Positions 19,355 to 28,572 of a DNA stretch of 64,000 nt are shown one piece after another. The DNA comes from Acidimicrobiales bacterium (lineage in GTDB: Bacteria > Actinomycetota > Acidimicrobiia > Acidimicrobiales > Aldehydirespiratoraceae): assembly GCA_029263215.1 (NCBI GenBank), contig JAJCXY010000121.1, positions 1 through 64,000 of the forward strand, read 5' to 3'. The notes beneath the pieces are model-generated. The model saw nothing but the letters and a program-made list of their open reading frames with translations. It was not told the DNA's origin and searched no databases. Made by a program: the position numbers and the translations under genes. Position 1 is the first letter of the stretch, and every line of letters starts with the position of its first letter.

Positions 19355-22300
19355 ATGTGCCCCACGACCGACAAGAGAGGGGTGGACAACTTCAACGACC
19401 CGAGCCGCGCCGCGGCGGGTGCGCCGGTTGACCGCGTACGGCTCATTGATGCGGAACGGCTTTTCGCGGCCGGTCTCCTCGCCGCGAGCGCCGATTCAGT
19501 CGACGATGTGATCCTGGAGCACTTCGCTGCCCTCGCCGGAGCGTTGGGTCTCAAGGCTCTGCAGGAACGTGACGGATCCGGGGTGAGGGTCGGATGGCAC
19601 GACCCAAGCCTCATCGACGACGCTGGACTCACCCGAGTGACCGAGGCATCGTGCGATATACCCGTGCTGTCGGGCCTGGCCTGCGCCCGATGCTCTCCGG
19701 CCAACGCCTTGCACATGGCCGCAATTCAGCCGTTTCCGTCCAACTCGGCGATAGTCGGGGTGGCCGACATCGACGAGGCTCTCGATCAGGCGAGCTGCTT
19801 CGCGTTCGAGACCATCGCTGGGCTCATCAGCGCGGCCAGGGCACGATTCGCGGCGGAGCGGGCCCTCACCTACCGGCTCGAGATTCAGAAGTTCCTCGGC
19901 TCGATCTCGACCCATGCGGCGGTGAGTGACGATCCGAATCTGGAGGACTGGATCCTCGAGGAAGCGCGGTCGTTTTTCGGTATCGGAGCGGTCTCGACGT
20001 GGGCCCGAGACGGACTGAAGTTCGAGCTGGCAGCCGGTGCCACCGCCCCCAGCGACCCCGAGGTGGAGCCGGGCCTCGTCGTGGAGGTCGATCAGGCGAC
20101 GATCGACCTGGCTTTCGAGGTTGATCACCTGTTGGTGCCGATCGGTTTCTTCGAGCCCAATGGCGAGTTCACCCAGCCCGATGGCTCGGAGGTTCTTGCG
20201 GTTCCGATGGTCGACTCGTCGGGCCTCGTGGGTGCGCTGGTCTTCTCCGACCCGGATCGACGCCGCTGGACGAGCGAGGAGATAGCGACGGCCAACTCGA
20301 TCGCTCGCACTGTGGTGAAGGCAACGACGCGGCAGCGCCTCGAAGCCCAGGCCACCAACCGGATCGAGTTCGAAACCGTACTCAGCCAGGCGGCCGCGGC
20401 GTCGGCACGTTTCACGTTCGAACACGAGAGTGAGTTCCTCGCCGTCGTCATTTCGGAAATCATCGACCGGCTGGGAGTGAGAAGAGGGGCGATCTGGGAT
20501 CGTCACGAGCTCGGCTTCAAGCGCAGGATGGGTTTGCGAGCCGACAAGATGACGCTTGGTGAGGGTGTCGCGGCCAGAGCAACCGAGGAGTGGATCGGCC
20601 ACCTCGATGAGCGGGGATATGGATTCTTCCCCGAGTACCTGATGGATAAGACCAGTGAGCTGAACGGAGACGAGGGCAAGATCTTGCTGGTTCCGCTGCG
20701 GGCAGGCGACTCCTCCGGCGGCTTGCTTGCACTCACCGACCCCAACCGCGGCTGGTGGACTCCTGAGGAGATTGCCGGGTTCCAGTCGCTGGCTCATGTA
20801 GTGGGCCAGACCATGGCGCGGTTCGAAGCCGAACGGGCGGTGCGTCGTCGCCTCGGCCTCGAGGGACTCACCTCGCGGATCGCCGCCCTGGCCGTGCAGG
20901 CCCAGCTCCACAACTCCGATGACGTGATCGATGCGACCCTGGTGGAGTTGGTCGACTTCTTCGACCTGGCTGAAGCCCAGCTGTGGCGGGTGAAGAACGG
21001 TGATGCCGTCCTGCGGGTCAGCCATCGTGGAGACTCATCACCGGCTCCTCTCGGGCTGACGGTCCCCTTTGCAGAAATCGACACGCACATCGAGAGTGGG
21101 TGGGGGGCTACGCACCTCGATGCTCTGATCGTCCCCATAGGCGGCGCTAGGCGCACCTTCGCGATGGTGGCTTTGGTCGGTGGTTCGAGTCGTCGGTGGA
21201 ACGACGACGAGGTCGCCGCGGTACGGGCCATTGCCGATATCTACGGCCAGTTGGGGATCCGGCTGCTGGTGTCGCGCGAACTCGAGAGGCAGAGGGAGGT
21301 GGAGGAGCTGCTTGCCGAGTCGGCGACGCGGTTCGTCGATTCATCGCTCGACACCGTGCATGACGTGGTGTCCGAGCAGCTCCACCGGCTACGTGATCAT
21401 GTGGGCTGTTCCTCGATAGCGGTGTTCGAGCTCAATCCGGAGACAGGACGGATCGAATGCGGGTGTGAAGCCACTGCGGATGGCACACCGCTCCAGGCGC
21501 CTTATGCGCCGATGAAGCGTGACGATCCGGTCATCGTCAAGGTGCTCGACCCCGACTCCGGTCCGGTCTGGTCGTTCTCCGATCTGGTTGGTTTCACCGA
21601 TGAAGTCGACGAGACCAAGCTGTTGGTGTTTCCCTCGATTCACGACGGCGACATCCTGATCCTGTCGGCGATCAACGAATTTGGCCAACACTTCAGCGAC
21701 GCGGCCGACCTCGCGCTGAGGTCGATGGCCGGACTTCTCGCCCAGTTGAGATCGCGAATGATGCTGGAGCGAATGAACCGGCGGCGGGCGGCAGCCGATC
21801 GAGTGGTCGGTGAGATCGCCGCCGATTTCGTGAACCGCACGATCGAAGATGCCAACGTCGGCCTCCTCGATGCGGTGGAGAGAATCGGCTCCCTGTTCGA
21901 CAACTACGCCCTGGCTGTGTGGCAGGTGAACGGAGGCGATGCTCAGAAGCTCGCCTCGTGGAACCGTGAGTCGTCGCCAGGCGCACCCGGGGTTGATCCA
22001 CTGGAGGTCGATCAAGAGATCGTGCCGCGGCTTTCCCAGTCCACCCTGGTGGAGGTATTCGAGTCGAGTTCCGATGGCATCGCCCCGAATATGTCGAGCA
22101 TTCTCGTCCGGCTCCACGACGGCGACGGGGTCATAGGCGCGGTCGTGGCCCAGATCGACCGCCCGATGGAGCGCATCACCGACATCGAGTTGCAGCGCGA
22201 AGCGTTCGAGTCGTTCGCCCTGCTGATCCACCAGCTGTGGCGGCGGCTGGATGCTGATCGTGCCCGCGCCCTCCAACTGGCATCCCAGGACCTGCTTCGC

Positions 22301-24421
22301 CGATTCGCCACCCGCCTGCTCACCACCCGGTCAAGCGAGCAACATGGGGCGAGAAATGCCCTGTTGTGGCTGATGGGTCAGTTTGGGATCGACCACGCGT
22401 CGGTGTGGCGCTCGGCGCAGGGCACCGTGGAACTGACTCTGGAGGCCTCGCTGACCGAGACGCTCGAGCTGACGGAGAGCTTGCATCACATCGAGGCCGG
22501 GTCTGTTGGCGGTGAGACACTGGCGAGTCTCGAGATCGAGTCGGGTGAGTGGGATCTCGAAGATGCTCCCGGACCGGTTCATTCGATCATCGGGTCGTTG
22601 TTGGCGGCGGGGCCGAGGCGGGTCGGTTTCGCTACGGCCACCATGGCCGGCGATTCCCAAGTCAGCCACATTGTGGTGACCCGCCCGGGTGACGAGCCCC
22701 TCGACGATGATGTGTTTTCACTTCTCGTACCGGCCTTGAGGATCCTTCGCCAGCACGAGGCTCGCATCACCGCGGAACGGACCTTCGCCACCGCCTTCGA
22801 GTCGGCGCCCATCGCGATCAGTATCCGCGATCACGATGCCGTGCTCGTGGCCTGCAATGCCGAGTATGCGGATCTCACCGGCCGGTCGGAGAACGAGCTG
22901 ATCGGCACGGGACTCGACGCTGTCATCAGCCCTGAACAGATCCAAGATGTTCGAGCGGAAATGGCGGCAGCGATGCCCAACGGGCGATTCGAGCGTGAGG
23001 CGGCATATCGGCGCCCCGACGGCACCACCGTGTGGGCCCAGCTTCGATCCACCCCCGTTGACATCAGTGGTCATGGCAGCGACCTCATCCTCACCTACGT
23101 GGAGGACATCACCGACCGAAGGCGAAGTCGCCAGCTTCTCGAGTACCAGGCCACCCACGACGAACTCACGGGCCTGCCCAACCGGCGCTCATTCGTGGCC
23201 GATGTCTCCGAGGAGTTGAGCGGCAGCCGGCAGTGCGCTGTGCTCGTACTCGACCTCGACCGCTTCAAGGTCGTCAACGACTCTCTCGGCCACAGTGTGG
23301 GCGATCAGTTGCTGATCACCTGCGCCGATCGGATAAGGCTCTCGCTGCGTCCCGGCGACACGGTCTGTCGTCTGGGCGGCGATGAGTTCGCCGTGCTTCT
23401 GAGGGCGCCGGCCGACCCGAGTGCAGCTGTAGCGGTGGCCGATCGTCTACTCAACCTGCTCCGAGACCCGGTTCAGATCGCCGGCGAGGAGGTCTTCCCG
23501 TCGGCCAGCATCGGCATCGCCATTCCCGAAGACGACGATGCCGTTGAGGATCTGCTGCGTCATGCCGACGCGGCGATGTATCAGGCCAAGGGTGGTGGCC
23601 GCGACAACCATGTCCGCTTCGACAGCTCACTTCGCGAAGCGGTTGTGGAGCGGATCCGCACCGAGACTGACCTCCGGCGCGCCATCGACAACGGCCAGCT
23701 GGAGGTCCACTACCAGCCCGAGTTCATCCTCGACACCGGAGAAATCGTAGGCACCGAGGCATTGGTGCGCTGGCGTCACCCCGAGCGGGGCCTCCTCGCG
23801 GCGGGCTCGTTCATCAGCCTGGCCGAAGAGACCGGCCTCGTGGTCGATCTCGGCCGCTGGGTGCTGGGCCGGGCCACCGATCAAGGGGCCAAGTGGGTGA
23901 ACGAGGGCAACGACATCGTCATGAGGGTCAACCTCTCGGCTCGCCAGCTCCGCCCTGCGGTGGTGGACGAGGTGCGAGACGCCTTGGCCCGATCCGGGCT
24001 GGCTGCTGAGCGGCTCTGCCTGGAACTCACCGAGACCGCGATCATGGACGATGTGGAGGAGAGCGCACGGATTCTCCAACAGTTCCGCGACATCGGGGTG
24101 CAGGTCGCCATCGACGACTTCGGCACGGGGTTCTCGTCGTTGGCCTACCTCAAGCGATTCCCGGTCGACATCTTGAAGATCGACCGCACCTTCGTCGACG
24201 GCGTCGGCGTCGATCCCGACGACACTGCAATCGTCAGGTCGATCATCGGGCTTGCTCGTACTCTGAGGCTCGAGGTGGTGGCCGAGGGCATCGAGGACCC
24301 GACTCAGATCGCCGAACTGGTGAGGCTGGGGTGCCAGCGAGGTCAGGGATTCCACCTCGCCCGGCCCGCGCCGGCCGAGGACATCGCCCTGCTCTTGTCC
24401 GGTGAAACGCACACTCGCTGA
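19355..24421 (+). CDS. multi-GAF, PAS, GGDEF-EAL cyclic-di-GMP enzyme
   Basis: A 1688-residue soluble sensor. The N-terminal 1130 residues contain about six or seven successive GAF-like modules. A PAS domain follows (about 1139-1255, AFESAPIAISIRDHDAVLVACN), then GGDEF (motif at 1341-1345) and EAL (motif at 1468-1470). The GGDEF site is intact, with an RPGD inhibitory site five residues before it. The EAL domain keeps EALVRW, NLSARQL, ETAIM and DDFGTGFSS, so both synthesis and breakdown of c-di-GMP are possible. No membrane segment is evident, so it likely reads cytoplasmic cues. It stands alone, 50 bases after the VWA gene. Confidence 0.92.
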   Translation: MCPTTDKRGVDNFNDPSRAAAGAPVDRVRLIDAERLFAAGLLAASADSVDDVILEHFAALAGALGLKALQERDGSGVRVGWHDPSLIDDAGLTRVTEASCDIPVLSGLACARCSPANALHMAAIQPFPSNSAIVGVADIDEALDQASCFAFETIAGLISAARARFAAERALTYRLEIQKFLGSISTHAAVSDDPNLEDWILEEARSFFGIGAVSTWARDGLKFELAAGATAPSDPEVEPGLVVEVDQATIDLAFEVDHLLVPIGFFEPNGEFTQPDGSEVLAVPMVDSSGLVGALVFSDPDRRRWTSEEIATANSIARTVVKATTRQRLEAQATNRIEFETVLSQAAAASARFTFEHESEFLAVVISEIIDRLGVRRGAIWDRHELGFKRRMGLRADKMTLGEGVAARATEEWIGHLDERGYGFFPEYLMDKTSELNGDEGKILLVPLRAGDSSGGLLALTDPNRGWWTPEEIAGFQSLAHVVGQTMARFEAERAVRRRLGLEGLTSRIAALAVQAQLHNSDDVIDATLVELVDFFDLAEAQLWRVKNGDAVLRVSHRGDSSPAPLGLTVPFAEIDTHIESGWGATHLDALIVPIGGARRTFAMVALVGGSSRRWNDDEVAAVRAIADIYGQLGIRLLVSRELERQREVEELLAESATRFVDSSLDTVHDVVSEQLHRLRDHVGCSSIAVFELNPETGRIECGCEATADGTPLQAPYAPMKRDDPVIVKVLDPDSGPVWSFSDLVGFTDEVDETKLLVFPSIHDGDILILSAINEFGQHFSDAADLALRSMAGLLAQLRSRMMLERMNRRRAAADRVVGEIAADFVNRTIEDANVGLLDAVERIGSLFDNYALAVWQVNGGDAQKLASWNRESSPGAPGVDPLEVDQEIVPRLSQSTLVEVFESSSDGIAPNMSSILVRLHDGDGVIGAVVAQIDRPMERITDIELQREAFESFALLIHQLWRRLDADRARALQLASQDLLRRFATRLLTTRSSEQHGARNALLWLMGQFGIDHASVWRSAQGTVELTLEASLTETLELTESLHHIEAGSVGGETLASLEIESGEWDLEDAPGPVHSIIGSLLAAGPRRVGFATATMAGDSQVSHIVVTRPGDEPLDDDVFSLLVPALRILRQHEARITAERTFATAFESAPIAISIRDHDAVLVACNAEYADLTGRSENELIGTGLDAVISPEQIQDVRAEMAAAMPNGRFEREAAYRRPDGTTVWAQLRSTPVDISGHGSDLILTYVEDITDRRRSRQLLEYQATHDELTGLPNRRSFVADVSEELSGSRQCAVLVLDLDRFKVVNDSLGHSVGDQLLITCADRIRLSLRPGDTVCRLGGDEFAVLLRAPADPSAAVAVADRLLNLLRDPVQIAGEEVFPSASIGIAIPEDDDAVEDLLRHADAAMYQAKGGGRDNHVRFDSSLREAVVERIRTETDLRRAIDNGQLEVHYQPEFILDTGEIVGTEALVRWRHPERGLLAAGSFISLAEETGLVVDLGRWVLGRATDQGAKWVNEGNDIVMRVNLSARQLRPAVVDEVRDALARSGLAAERLCLELTETAIMDDVEESARILQQFRDIGVQVAIDDFGTGFSSLAYLKRFPVDILKIDRTFVDGVGVDPDDTAIVRSIIGLARTLRLEVVAEGIEDPTQIAELVRLGCQRGQGFHLARPAPAEDIALLLSGETHTR

Positions 24422-24474
24422 GTCCCGAGGGGCCTCAGCCGGGTAGGTCTGGCGGAAAATCAAGGCTCTCGGCC

Positions 24475-24510
24475 TTTACAACAGTGTGATTACAGTGATG
24501 TAATTACATC
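24475..24510 (+). promoter_or_regulatory. candidate whiB promoter with palindromic operator
   Basis: TTTACA (24475-24480) and TGTAAT (24499-24504) are separated by 18 bases. A perfect 14-base palindrome, GATGTAATTACATC (24497-24510), covers the -10 region. This is a strikingly AT-rich patch in a GC-rich genome, 60 bases upstream of the whiB start. Confidence 0.5.
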
Positions 24511-24570
24511 CAGTGGCAACTGGCGGAGGAGATCCGGGCGGATCTCGCTTGTTGTCATGTCGGAGGACCA

Positions 24571-24864
24571 ATGGCCATTCACCACGAAATCGAACCCGAA
24601 GAGAAGTCCTGGCAGGACTTCGCCAACTGCTTAGGGGTTGATCCAGATCTCTTCTTTCCCGAACGTGGCGCGTCCACGAGGGAGGCCAAGGAGGTCTGCC
24701 GGGGCTGTGTGGTTCGCGAGGACTGCCTCGAGTTCGCCCTCCAAAACGGCGAGAAGTTCGGCATCTGGGGTGGAATGAGCGAGCGGGAGCGGCGTCGTAT
24801 CCGGCGCCAGCGTGCTCTTGCTCGTGCCGCAGCGGCTGCTCAGGCCGACACCGTCATCGCCTGA
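24571..24864 (+). CDS. WhiB family iron-sulfur transcription factor
   Basis: A 97-residue actinobacterial regulator. Four cysteines (C20, C43, C46, C52) ligate a [4Fe-4S] cluster. The G-I-W-G-G turn is followed by a basic tail (RERRRIRRQR) for DNA or sigma contacts. A strong GGAGG lies five bases before the ATG. The leader also carries a seven-pair hairpin (24530-24545). Family members respond to NO, O2 or redox and bind the housekeeping sigma factor. Which WhiB class is not decidable here. Confidence 0.94.
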   Translation: MAIHHEIEPEEKSWQDFANCLGVDPDLFFPERGASTREAKEVCRGCVVREDCLEFALQNGEKFGIWGGMSERERRRIRRQRALARAAAAAQADTVIA

Positions 24865-24906
24865 CCCGGCGCGAAACAGGGCCACCTTTCGCGGCCCCTC
24901 ATACGA

Positions 24907-24918
24907 AATTCATGAATT
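24907..24918. promoter_or_regulatory. perfect palindrome upstream of tatA
   Basis: AATTCATGAATT is a perfect 12-base palindrome in the 73-base gap between whiB and tatA, 20 bases before the tatA start. It is a possible operator. Confidence 0.4.
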
Positions 24919-24937
24919 GCGCGGTACTCTCGCAAGC

Positions 24938-25102
24938 ATGAACCTCGGAACCCCCGAACTCCTCGTGATCCTAGTCATCGTTCTGCTGGTGTTCGGCGGA
25001 GCGAAGCTCCCGAAGCTTGCCCGCTCTCTCGGACAGGCCCAAAAGGAGTTCAAGACCGGGCTCAGCGAAGGTGACGACGACGACAACAACGACAAATCCT
25101 GA
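24938..25102 (+). CDS. tatA: twin-arginine translocase subunit TatA
   Basis: A 54-residue Tat pore component. A short N-terminus leads into one membrane helix (ELLVILVIVLLVFG), then the FGGAKLPKLARSLGQ hinge and amphipathic helix, and an acidic tail. The start ATG (MNLGTPELL) is chosen since the frame upstream is non-homologous. It is immediately upstream of the sigma gene; a tat gene near sigE is also seen in mycobacteria (sigE-rseA-htrA-tatB). Confidence 0.93.
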   Translation: MNLGTPELLVILVIVLLVFGGAKLPKLARSLGQAQKEFKTGLSEGDDDDNNDKS

Positions 25103-25111
25103 TCTCGCTCG

Positions 25112-25639
25112 TTGAGCGAGTCACCCGACCGCTCATCGGCCCCGCCGGGATCGGTGCCCTCATGGGATGAGGTCGCACGCGATCACGCGGGGTTCATGTA
25201 CTCGGTGGCGTTTCGCCTTGCGGGGAACCATTCCGATGCCGAGGACGTTGTCCAGGAGGCTCTCCTACGCGTGAAGCGCGGATTGGAGAGCTACAAGCCC
25301 GGTTCCCTCCACGGATGGCTGGCTCGCATCGTGACAAACGTGTTCCTCGACGAAACCCGACGCCGCAAGCGTCGACCCCAGACCCGGCTTCCCGACGACC
25401 CCGATCGTGTTCTCGCGGGTGGTCCCGCCGCCGATGACGCCCTGGCCATGGAATCCCTGCCCGACCACATCCAGCAGGCCCTGTCCGGACTGGCCGACGA
25501 GTTTCGCACCGCGGTGGTGCTCTGCGACGTCGCCGGCCTCAGCTACGCAGAGATCGCCGATCAGATCGGGGTGCCGGTCGGCACCGTGCGGTCGCGGGTT
25601 CACCGTGGGCGGATGCGACTGCGAGAGGTGCTCTCGTGA
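25112..25639 (+). CDS. SigE-type ECF sigma factor
   Basis: A 175-residue ECF sigma factor. Region 2 is about 25-90 (SVAFRLAGNHSDAEDVVQEALLRV) and region 4 about 120-172 (EFRTAVVLCDVAGLSYAEIADQIGVPVGTVRSR). It resembles mycobacterial SigE, which governs envelope stress. The TTG at 25112 starts nine bases after tatA; a GTG at 25154 is an alternative. Its stop overlaps the anti-sigma gene in GTGA. Confidence 0.9.
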   Translation: MSESPDRSSAPPGSVPSWDEVARDHAGFMYSVAFRLAGNHSDAEDVVQEALLRVKRGLESYKPGSLHGWLARIVTNVFLDETRRRKRRPQTRLPDDPDRVLAGGPAADDALAMESLPDHIQQALSGLADEFRTAVVLCDVAGLSYAEIADQIGVPVGTVRSRVHRGRMRLREVLS

Positions 25640-26454
25640 ACAGCGACGACCGCATAAGCGCCTTCCTCGATGGTGAGCTCTCGGCGACCGAAGCCGATGC
25701 GTTCGGAGCCGAGGCCGAGGCCAATCCCGGGTTGGCGGCCGAACTCGAGTCGTTCGCCGCGATTCGGGGGCTGCTGCGATCGGGTGGTCAAGTGGCGCCG
25801 CGTGCGGGTGCTATCGAGCGCATTGTCGCCGAAGTTTCCGGCACCAATTCCGAACTCGCGCCGGTGGTCGACATTTCGACGCGAAGGCGGGTGCCGACGT
25901 TCGCTGCGGTGGCGGCGTCATTCGCGATCATCGCGAGCATCGTGGGAGGCCTGGGCGGATCGACCACCCTCCCGGCCCTGGGGGATCTGGTCGCTCGGCA
26001 CTCGGCGGCCGCAGCAGCCGAATCCATGCCTCCGAGCGACGACGACGTGATGCACGAAGCCATCGCCCAGGGCCCCGGAGTGCCGGGAGGATTCGAGATC
26101 GCCCACGCGTCACGTGAGGGCTCGGTCACCCACCTGGTGTTCGCTGGACCCGAAGGTTCGATGGTGTCGGTGTTTCGGCAGGAAGGCGACACCGACGTCG
26201 GCATGGTCGGCGACGAGATGGGCAAGGGCGAGGTCAGCGACATGGGCGGACATCCCATGTGGACGGGCTCCATTGGCGATAACCACGTAGCGGTGCTCGA
26301 AGGCGACGGGTATCTATGGACGGTGGTGGGCGACGCCGACCACGACACGATGGCGGTGATGATGACCGATCTGCCGACGCGCAGTTCCGGATTGAGCGAG
26401 CGGCTACGCGACGCAGCCGAGGTGGTTGTGGATCCGTTCCGCCTCGGTTGGTGA
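25636..26454 (+). CDS. membrane anti-sigma factor (RseA-like)
   Basis: A 272-residue protein: an N-terminal cytosolic anti-sigma-like segment (DDRISAFLDGELSATEADAF), a single membrane helix (about 89-110), and an extracytoplasmic domain. It lacks the HxxxCxxC zinc motif of ZAS-type anti-sigma factors. Position, four-base overlap with the sigma gene and topology support regulation of that sigma factor. The start is GTG. Confidence 0.82.
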   Translation: MNSDDRISAFLDGELSATEADAFGAEAEANPGLAAELESFAAIRGLLRSGGQVAPRAGAIERIVAEVSGTNSELAPVVDISTRRRVPTFAAVAASFAIIASIVGGLGGSTTLPALGDLVARHSAAAAAESMPPSDDDVMHEAIAQGPGVPGGFEIAHASREGSVTHLVFAGPEGSMVSVFRQEGDTDVGMVGDEMGKGEVSDMGGHPMWTGSIGDNHVAVLEGDGYLWTVVGDADHDTMAVMMTDLPTRSSGLSERLRDAAEVVVDPFRLGW

Positions 26455-26475
26455 CGTAGCGATGGCGCGGCCAGG

Positions 26476-26715
26476 TCAGGCGGCCGTTGCGGCCAATCGT
26501 CGTGCTCGCAGGATCCGGCGCCGCTGACGCTCGCTGCATCCGCCCCACACCCCATGGTCGATGCGGTTGCGCAGGGCGTATTCGAGGCAGCGATCCTGCA
26601 CAACGCAGCCTTCGCAGACACGTTTGGCGACCTCAACGCCCACGCCATCTGAGGGAAAGAACATGTCGGGGTGGTGCGTGGCGCAGTCGCCTCGAGCCAT
26701 CCAGTTGGTGTCCAT
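26476..26715 (-). CDS. WhiB family iron-sulfur regulator (second copy)
   Basis: An 80-residue WhiB. C11, C34, C37 and C43 form the cluster site, followed by GVWGG and a basic tail RQRRRILRARR. AAGGAG lies seven bases upstream of the ATG at 26715, so the longer frame to 26745 is rejected. It ends 21 bases from the anti-sigma gene, tail to tail. Two WhiB genes bracket the tat-sigma-anti-sigma group. Confidence 0.92.
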   Translation of the reverse strand: MDTNWMARGDCATHHPDMFFPSDGVGVEVAKRVCEGCVVQDRCLEYALRNRIDHGVWGGCSERQRRRILRARRLAATAA

Positions 26716-26875
26716 TCGGATCTCCTTGGTCGGGTTACCGCCCAACCGCCCATTCTGTGCGTGTCACTAGTACGCCCAGAATCGGTGGAAAGTTCCCGTA
26801 AAGCCTCAATCGGCTGCTCGGGGTGGGTCACCTGAGCAACTTTTCCACCGGTCGAGACCGTTAGACTGGCCAGCC

Positions 26876-27160
26876 ATGACCGACACCGTTGACGCCGAGA
26901 TCGAAGAACCGCCGATTGCTCAGGCCACGATCGTCTACCTCGGCCCCACCGCTCCCCACTGGGAGATTCGAGGGGTTTACGGCGAGCGCGAGGTGATCGA
27001 CAGCTTCCGGGCTCGTGTCAACGCCCGTCTCCTGTTGATTCCCCCCCACGATCCCCAGTTCCGCCGCAATCGTGAACGCGTCAACCGCGACGGAGAACGT
27101 GAGCGGATCATCGTCGACTGGGACCTTGGCTATCCCGAAGACGAACCGTCGCAGAGCTGA
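26876..27160 (+). CDS. conserved hypothetical protein
   Basis: Small 94-residue soluble protein of unknown function, with no recognised domain. It has an acidic N-terminus, a central beta-rich region (ATIVYLGPTAPHWEIRGVYG) and an Arg-rich middle (RNRERVNRDGERERIIVDW). Coding-like composition and a clear ATG support it. The ROK kinase gene follows after 22 bases, so the two may be co-transcribed. Confidence 0.65.
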   Translation: MTDTVDAEIEEPPIAQATIVYLGPTAPHWEIRGVYGEREVIDSFRARVNARLLLIPPHDPQFRRNRERVNRDGERERIIVDWDLGYPEDEPSQS

Positions 27161-27182
27161 GCTCTGAGGGAAGGTCTCAACA

Positions 27183-28124
27183 TTGGCGACGATCGGTGTT
27201 GATCTGGGTGGGACCAAGACGATGGCGGTTCTCGTTGTCGACGGTGAGATCGTCGCGAAGGCGAAACGGCCCACACCGCGTGAAGGTGGCCCCGACGACG
27301 TGATCGACACGGTCGTTCGGGCGATCAAGAAGGTGGATCCCCACTCGACGGCTAGTGCCGCCGGGATCGGCTTGCCCGGCCCTGTCATCCCAGGCACCGG
27401 TGTTCTTCCGGCCGCCCCAAACCTTCCGGGCTGGGACCACGATGTTGCGGTGGGTCGCCTGCTCAGTGATCGACTCGATGGTCTGCCGGTGGTGGTGGGC
27501 AACGACGTCAATGTGGGCACCCTCGCCGAGCACCGGTACGGAGCAGGCGTCGGGGTCGACAATCTCCTCGGTGTCTTCGCCGGCACCGGGGTAGGGGCGG
27601 GCCTGATTCTCGATGGGCGCCTTCGCCAGGGTCCGCGAGGGATGGCCGGCGAAATCGGCCACACCTTCGTATCGTTTCGCGACCTCGTCGGTGATGGCCC
27701 GGGGCGAGGCGAGCTCGAAGACTACGCGGGGCGAAACTCGCTCGAACGAAGGGCCCGCTACCTCCTGGCCGAGGGAGAACCCACCGCGATCTTCGACATC
27801 GCCGGCGAGGGTCGGATCAAGTCTCGGGTCTGGGGTGAGGCGGTCGACGCCGGCGACGAGATGGCAAAGCGACTGGTCGACGACGCCGCCTCGGCTCTTG
27901 CCACGGCAATGGCCACTGCCATCGCCCTCGTCGACATCGAGCTCATCGTCTTGGGCGGTGGCTTGTCGGAGAGGCTCGGCGACGGGTTCAGGGCTCGGGT
28001 CGAACAAGAGCTCCACGAGCGGGCCTTCGCCGGCACATCGGCGCCGGTTCGTGCGGCCCGCCTCGGCGATACCGGCGGAGCGCTCGGCGCTTCGCTCCTG
28101 GTGGAGGAACCAGCCTGTGGCTAG
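27183..28124 (+). CDS. ROK family sugar kinase (probable glucokinase)
   Basis: A 313-residue ROK kinase, probably ATP-dependent phosphorylation of glucose. It has an N-terminal phosphate loop DLGGTK, catalytic Asp in VVGNDVNVGTLAEH, and the His of EIGHTFV. The usual CxCGxxGCxE zinc motif is absent: the segment reads GPGRGELEDYAG with no Cys. The start is TTG at 27183, supported by GGGAAGG upstream. The Nudix gene overlaps its end by eight bases, and an MFS gene follows. Confidence 0.88.
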   Translation: MATIGVDLGGTKTMAVLVVDGEIVAKAKRPTPREGGPDDVIDTVVRAIKKVDPHSTASAAGIGLPGPVIPGTGVLPAAPNLPGWDHDVAVGRLLSDRLDGLPVVVGNDVNVGTLAEHRYGAGVGVDNLLGVFAGTGVGAGLILDGRLRQGPRGMAGEIGHTFVSFRDLVGDGPGRGELEDYAGRNSLERRARYLLAEGEPTAIFDIAGEGRIKSRVWGEAVDAGDEMAKRLVDDAASALATAMATAIALVDIELIVLGGGLSERLGDGFRARVEQELHERAFAGTSAPVRAARLGDTGGALGASLLVEEPACG

Positions 28125-28572
28125 GGCTGCCAGTCAGATGATGGCCAAGCGGCCCGATATCGACGTCTGGGCTGCTGGTGGGGTCGTGCATCGCCGGACC
28201 CCATCGGGGTCCGAGATCCTGCTGGTCCATCGTCCCCGGCACAACGACTGGTCGTTTGCGAAGGGCAAGCTCGACCCCACCGAAACGCTCAAGCAATGTG
28301 CCTTGCGCGAGGTGCAGGAGGAGACGGGGTTTCGTTGCCGACCCGGCAAGAAGCTCCCGATGATCGAGTATCGCGATGCCCGCCGTCGCCGAAAGGCAGT
28401 CCTCTACTGGCTGATGACCGTGCAGGATGGCCACTTCTCCCCCAACGAGGAGGTCGACGCGGTCGGCTGGTTCGACATCGAGTCGGCCATGTCCATCCTC
28501 ACCTACAGCCACGACATCGATCTCTTGGCCGGGATCGACCGGCGGATCTTGTGCCCTAGGGTGACGCCGTGA
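28117..28572 (+). CDS. Nudix hydrolase
   Basis: A 151-residue Nudix protein, hydrolysing a nucleoside diphosphate linked to another moiety. The box runs from GKLDPTE through REVQEETGF with all consensus residues. The GTG at 28117 is chosen because GGAGGA is placed eight bases upstream; it overlaps the ROK gene by eight bases. Resembles the MutT1/Ap4A-hydrolase branch, but has no phosphatase domain. The stop overlaps the MFS gene in GTGA. Confidence 0.88.
   Translation: MARAASQMMAKRPDIDVWAAGGVVHRRTPSGSEILLVHRPRHNDWSFAKGKLDPTETLKQCALREVQEETGFRCRPGKKLPMIEYRDARRRRKAVLYWLMTVQDGHFSPNEEVDAVGWFDIESAMSILTYSHDIDLLAGIDRRILCPRVTP

Noticed and set aside
27613-28116. N-terminal extension of the Nudix frame
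   Set aside because: It runs out of frame inside the ROK kinase gene and is not Nudix-like; GTG at 28117 has a good ribosome-binding site.
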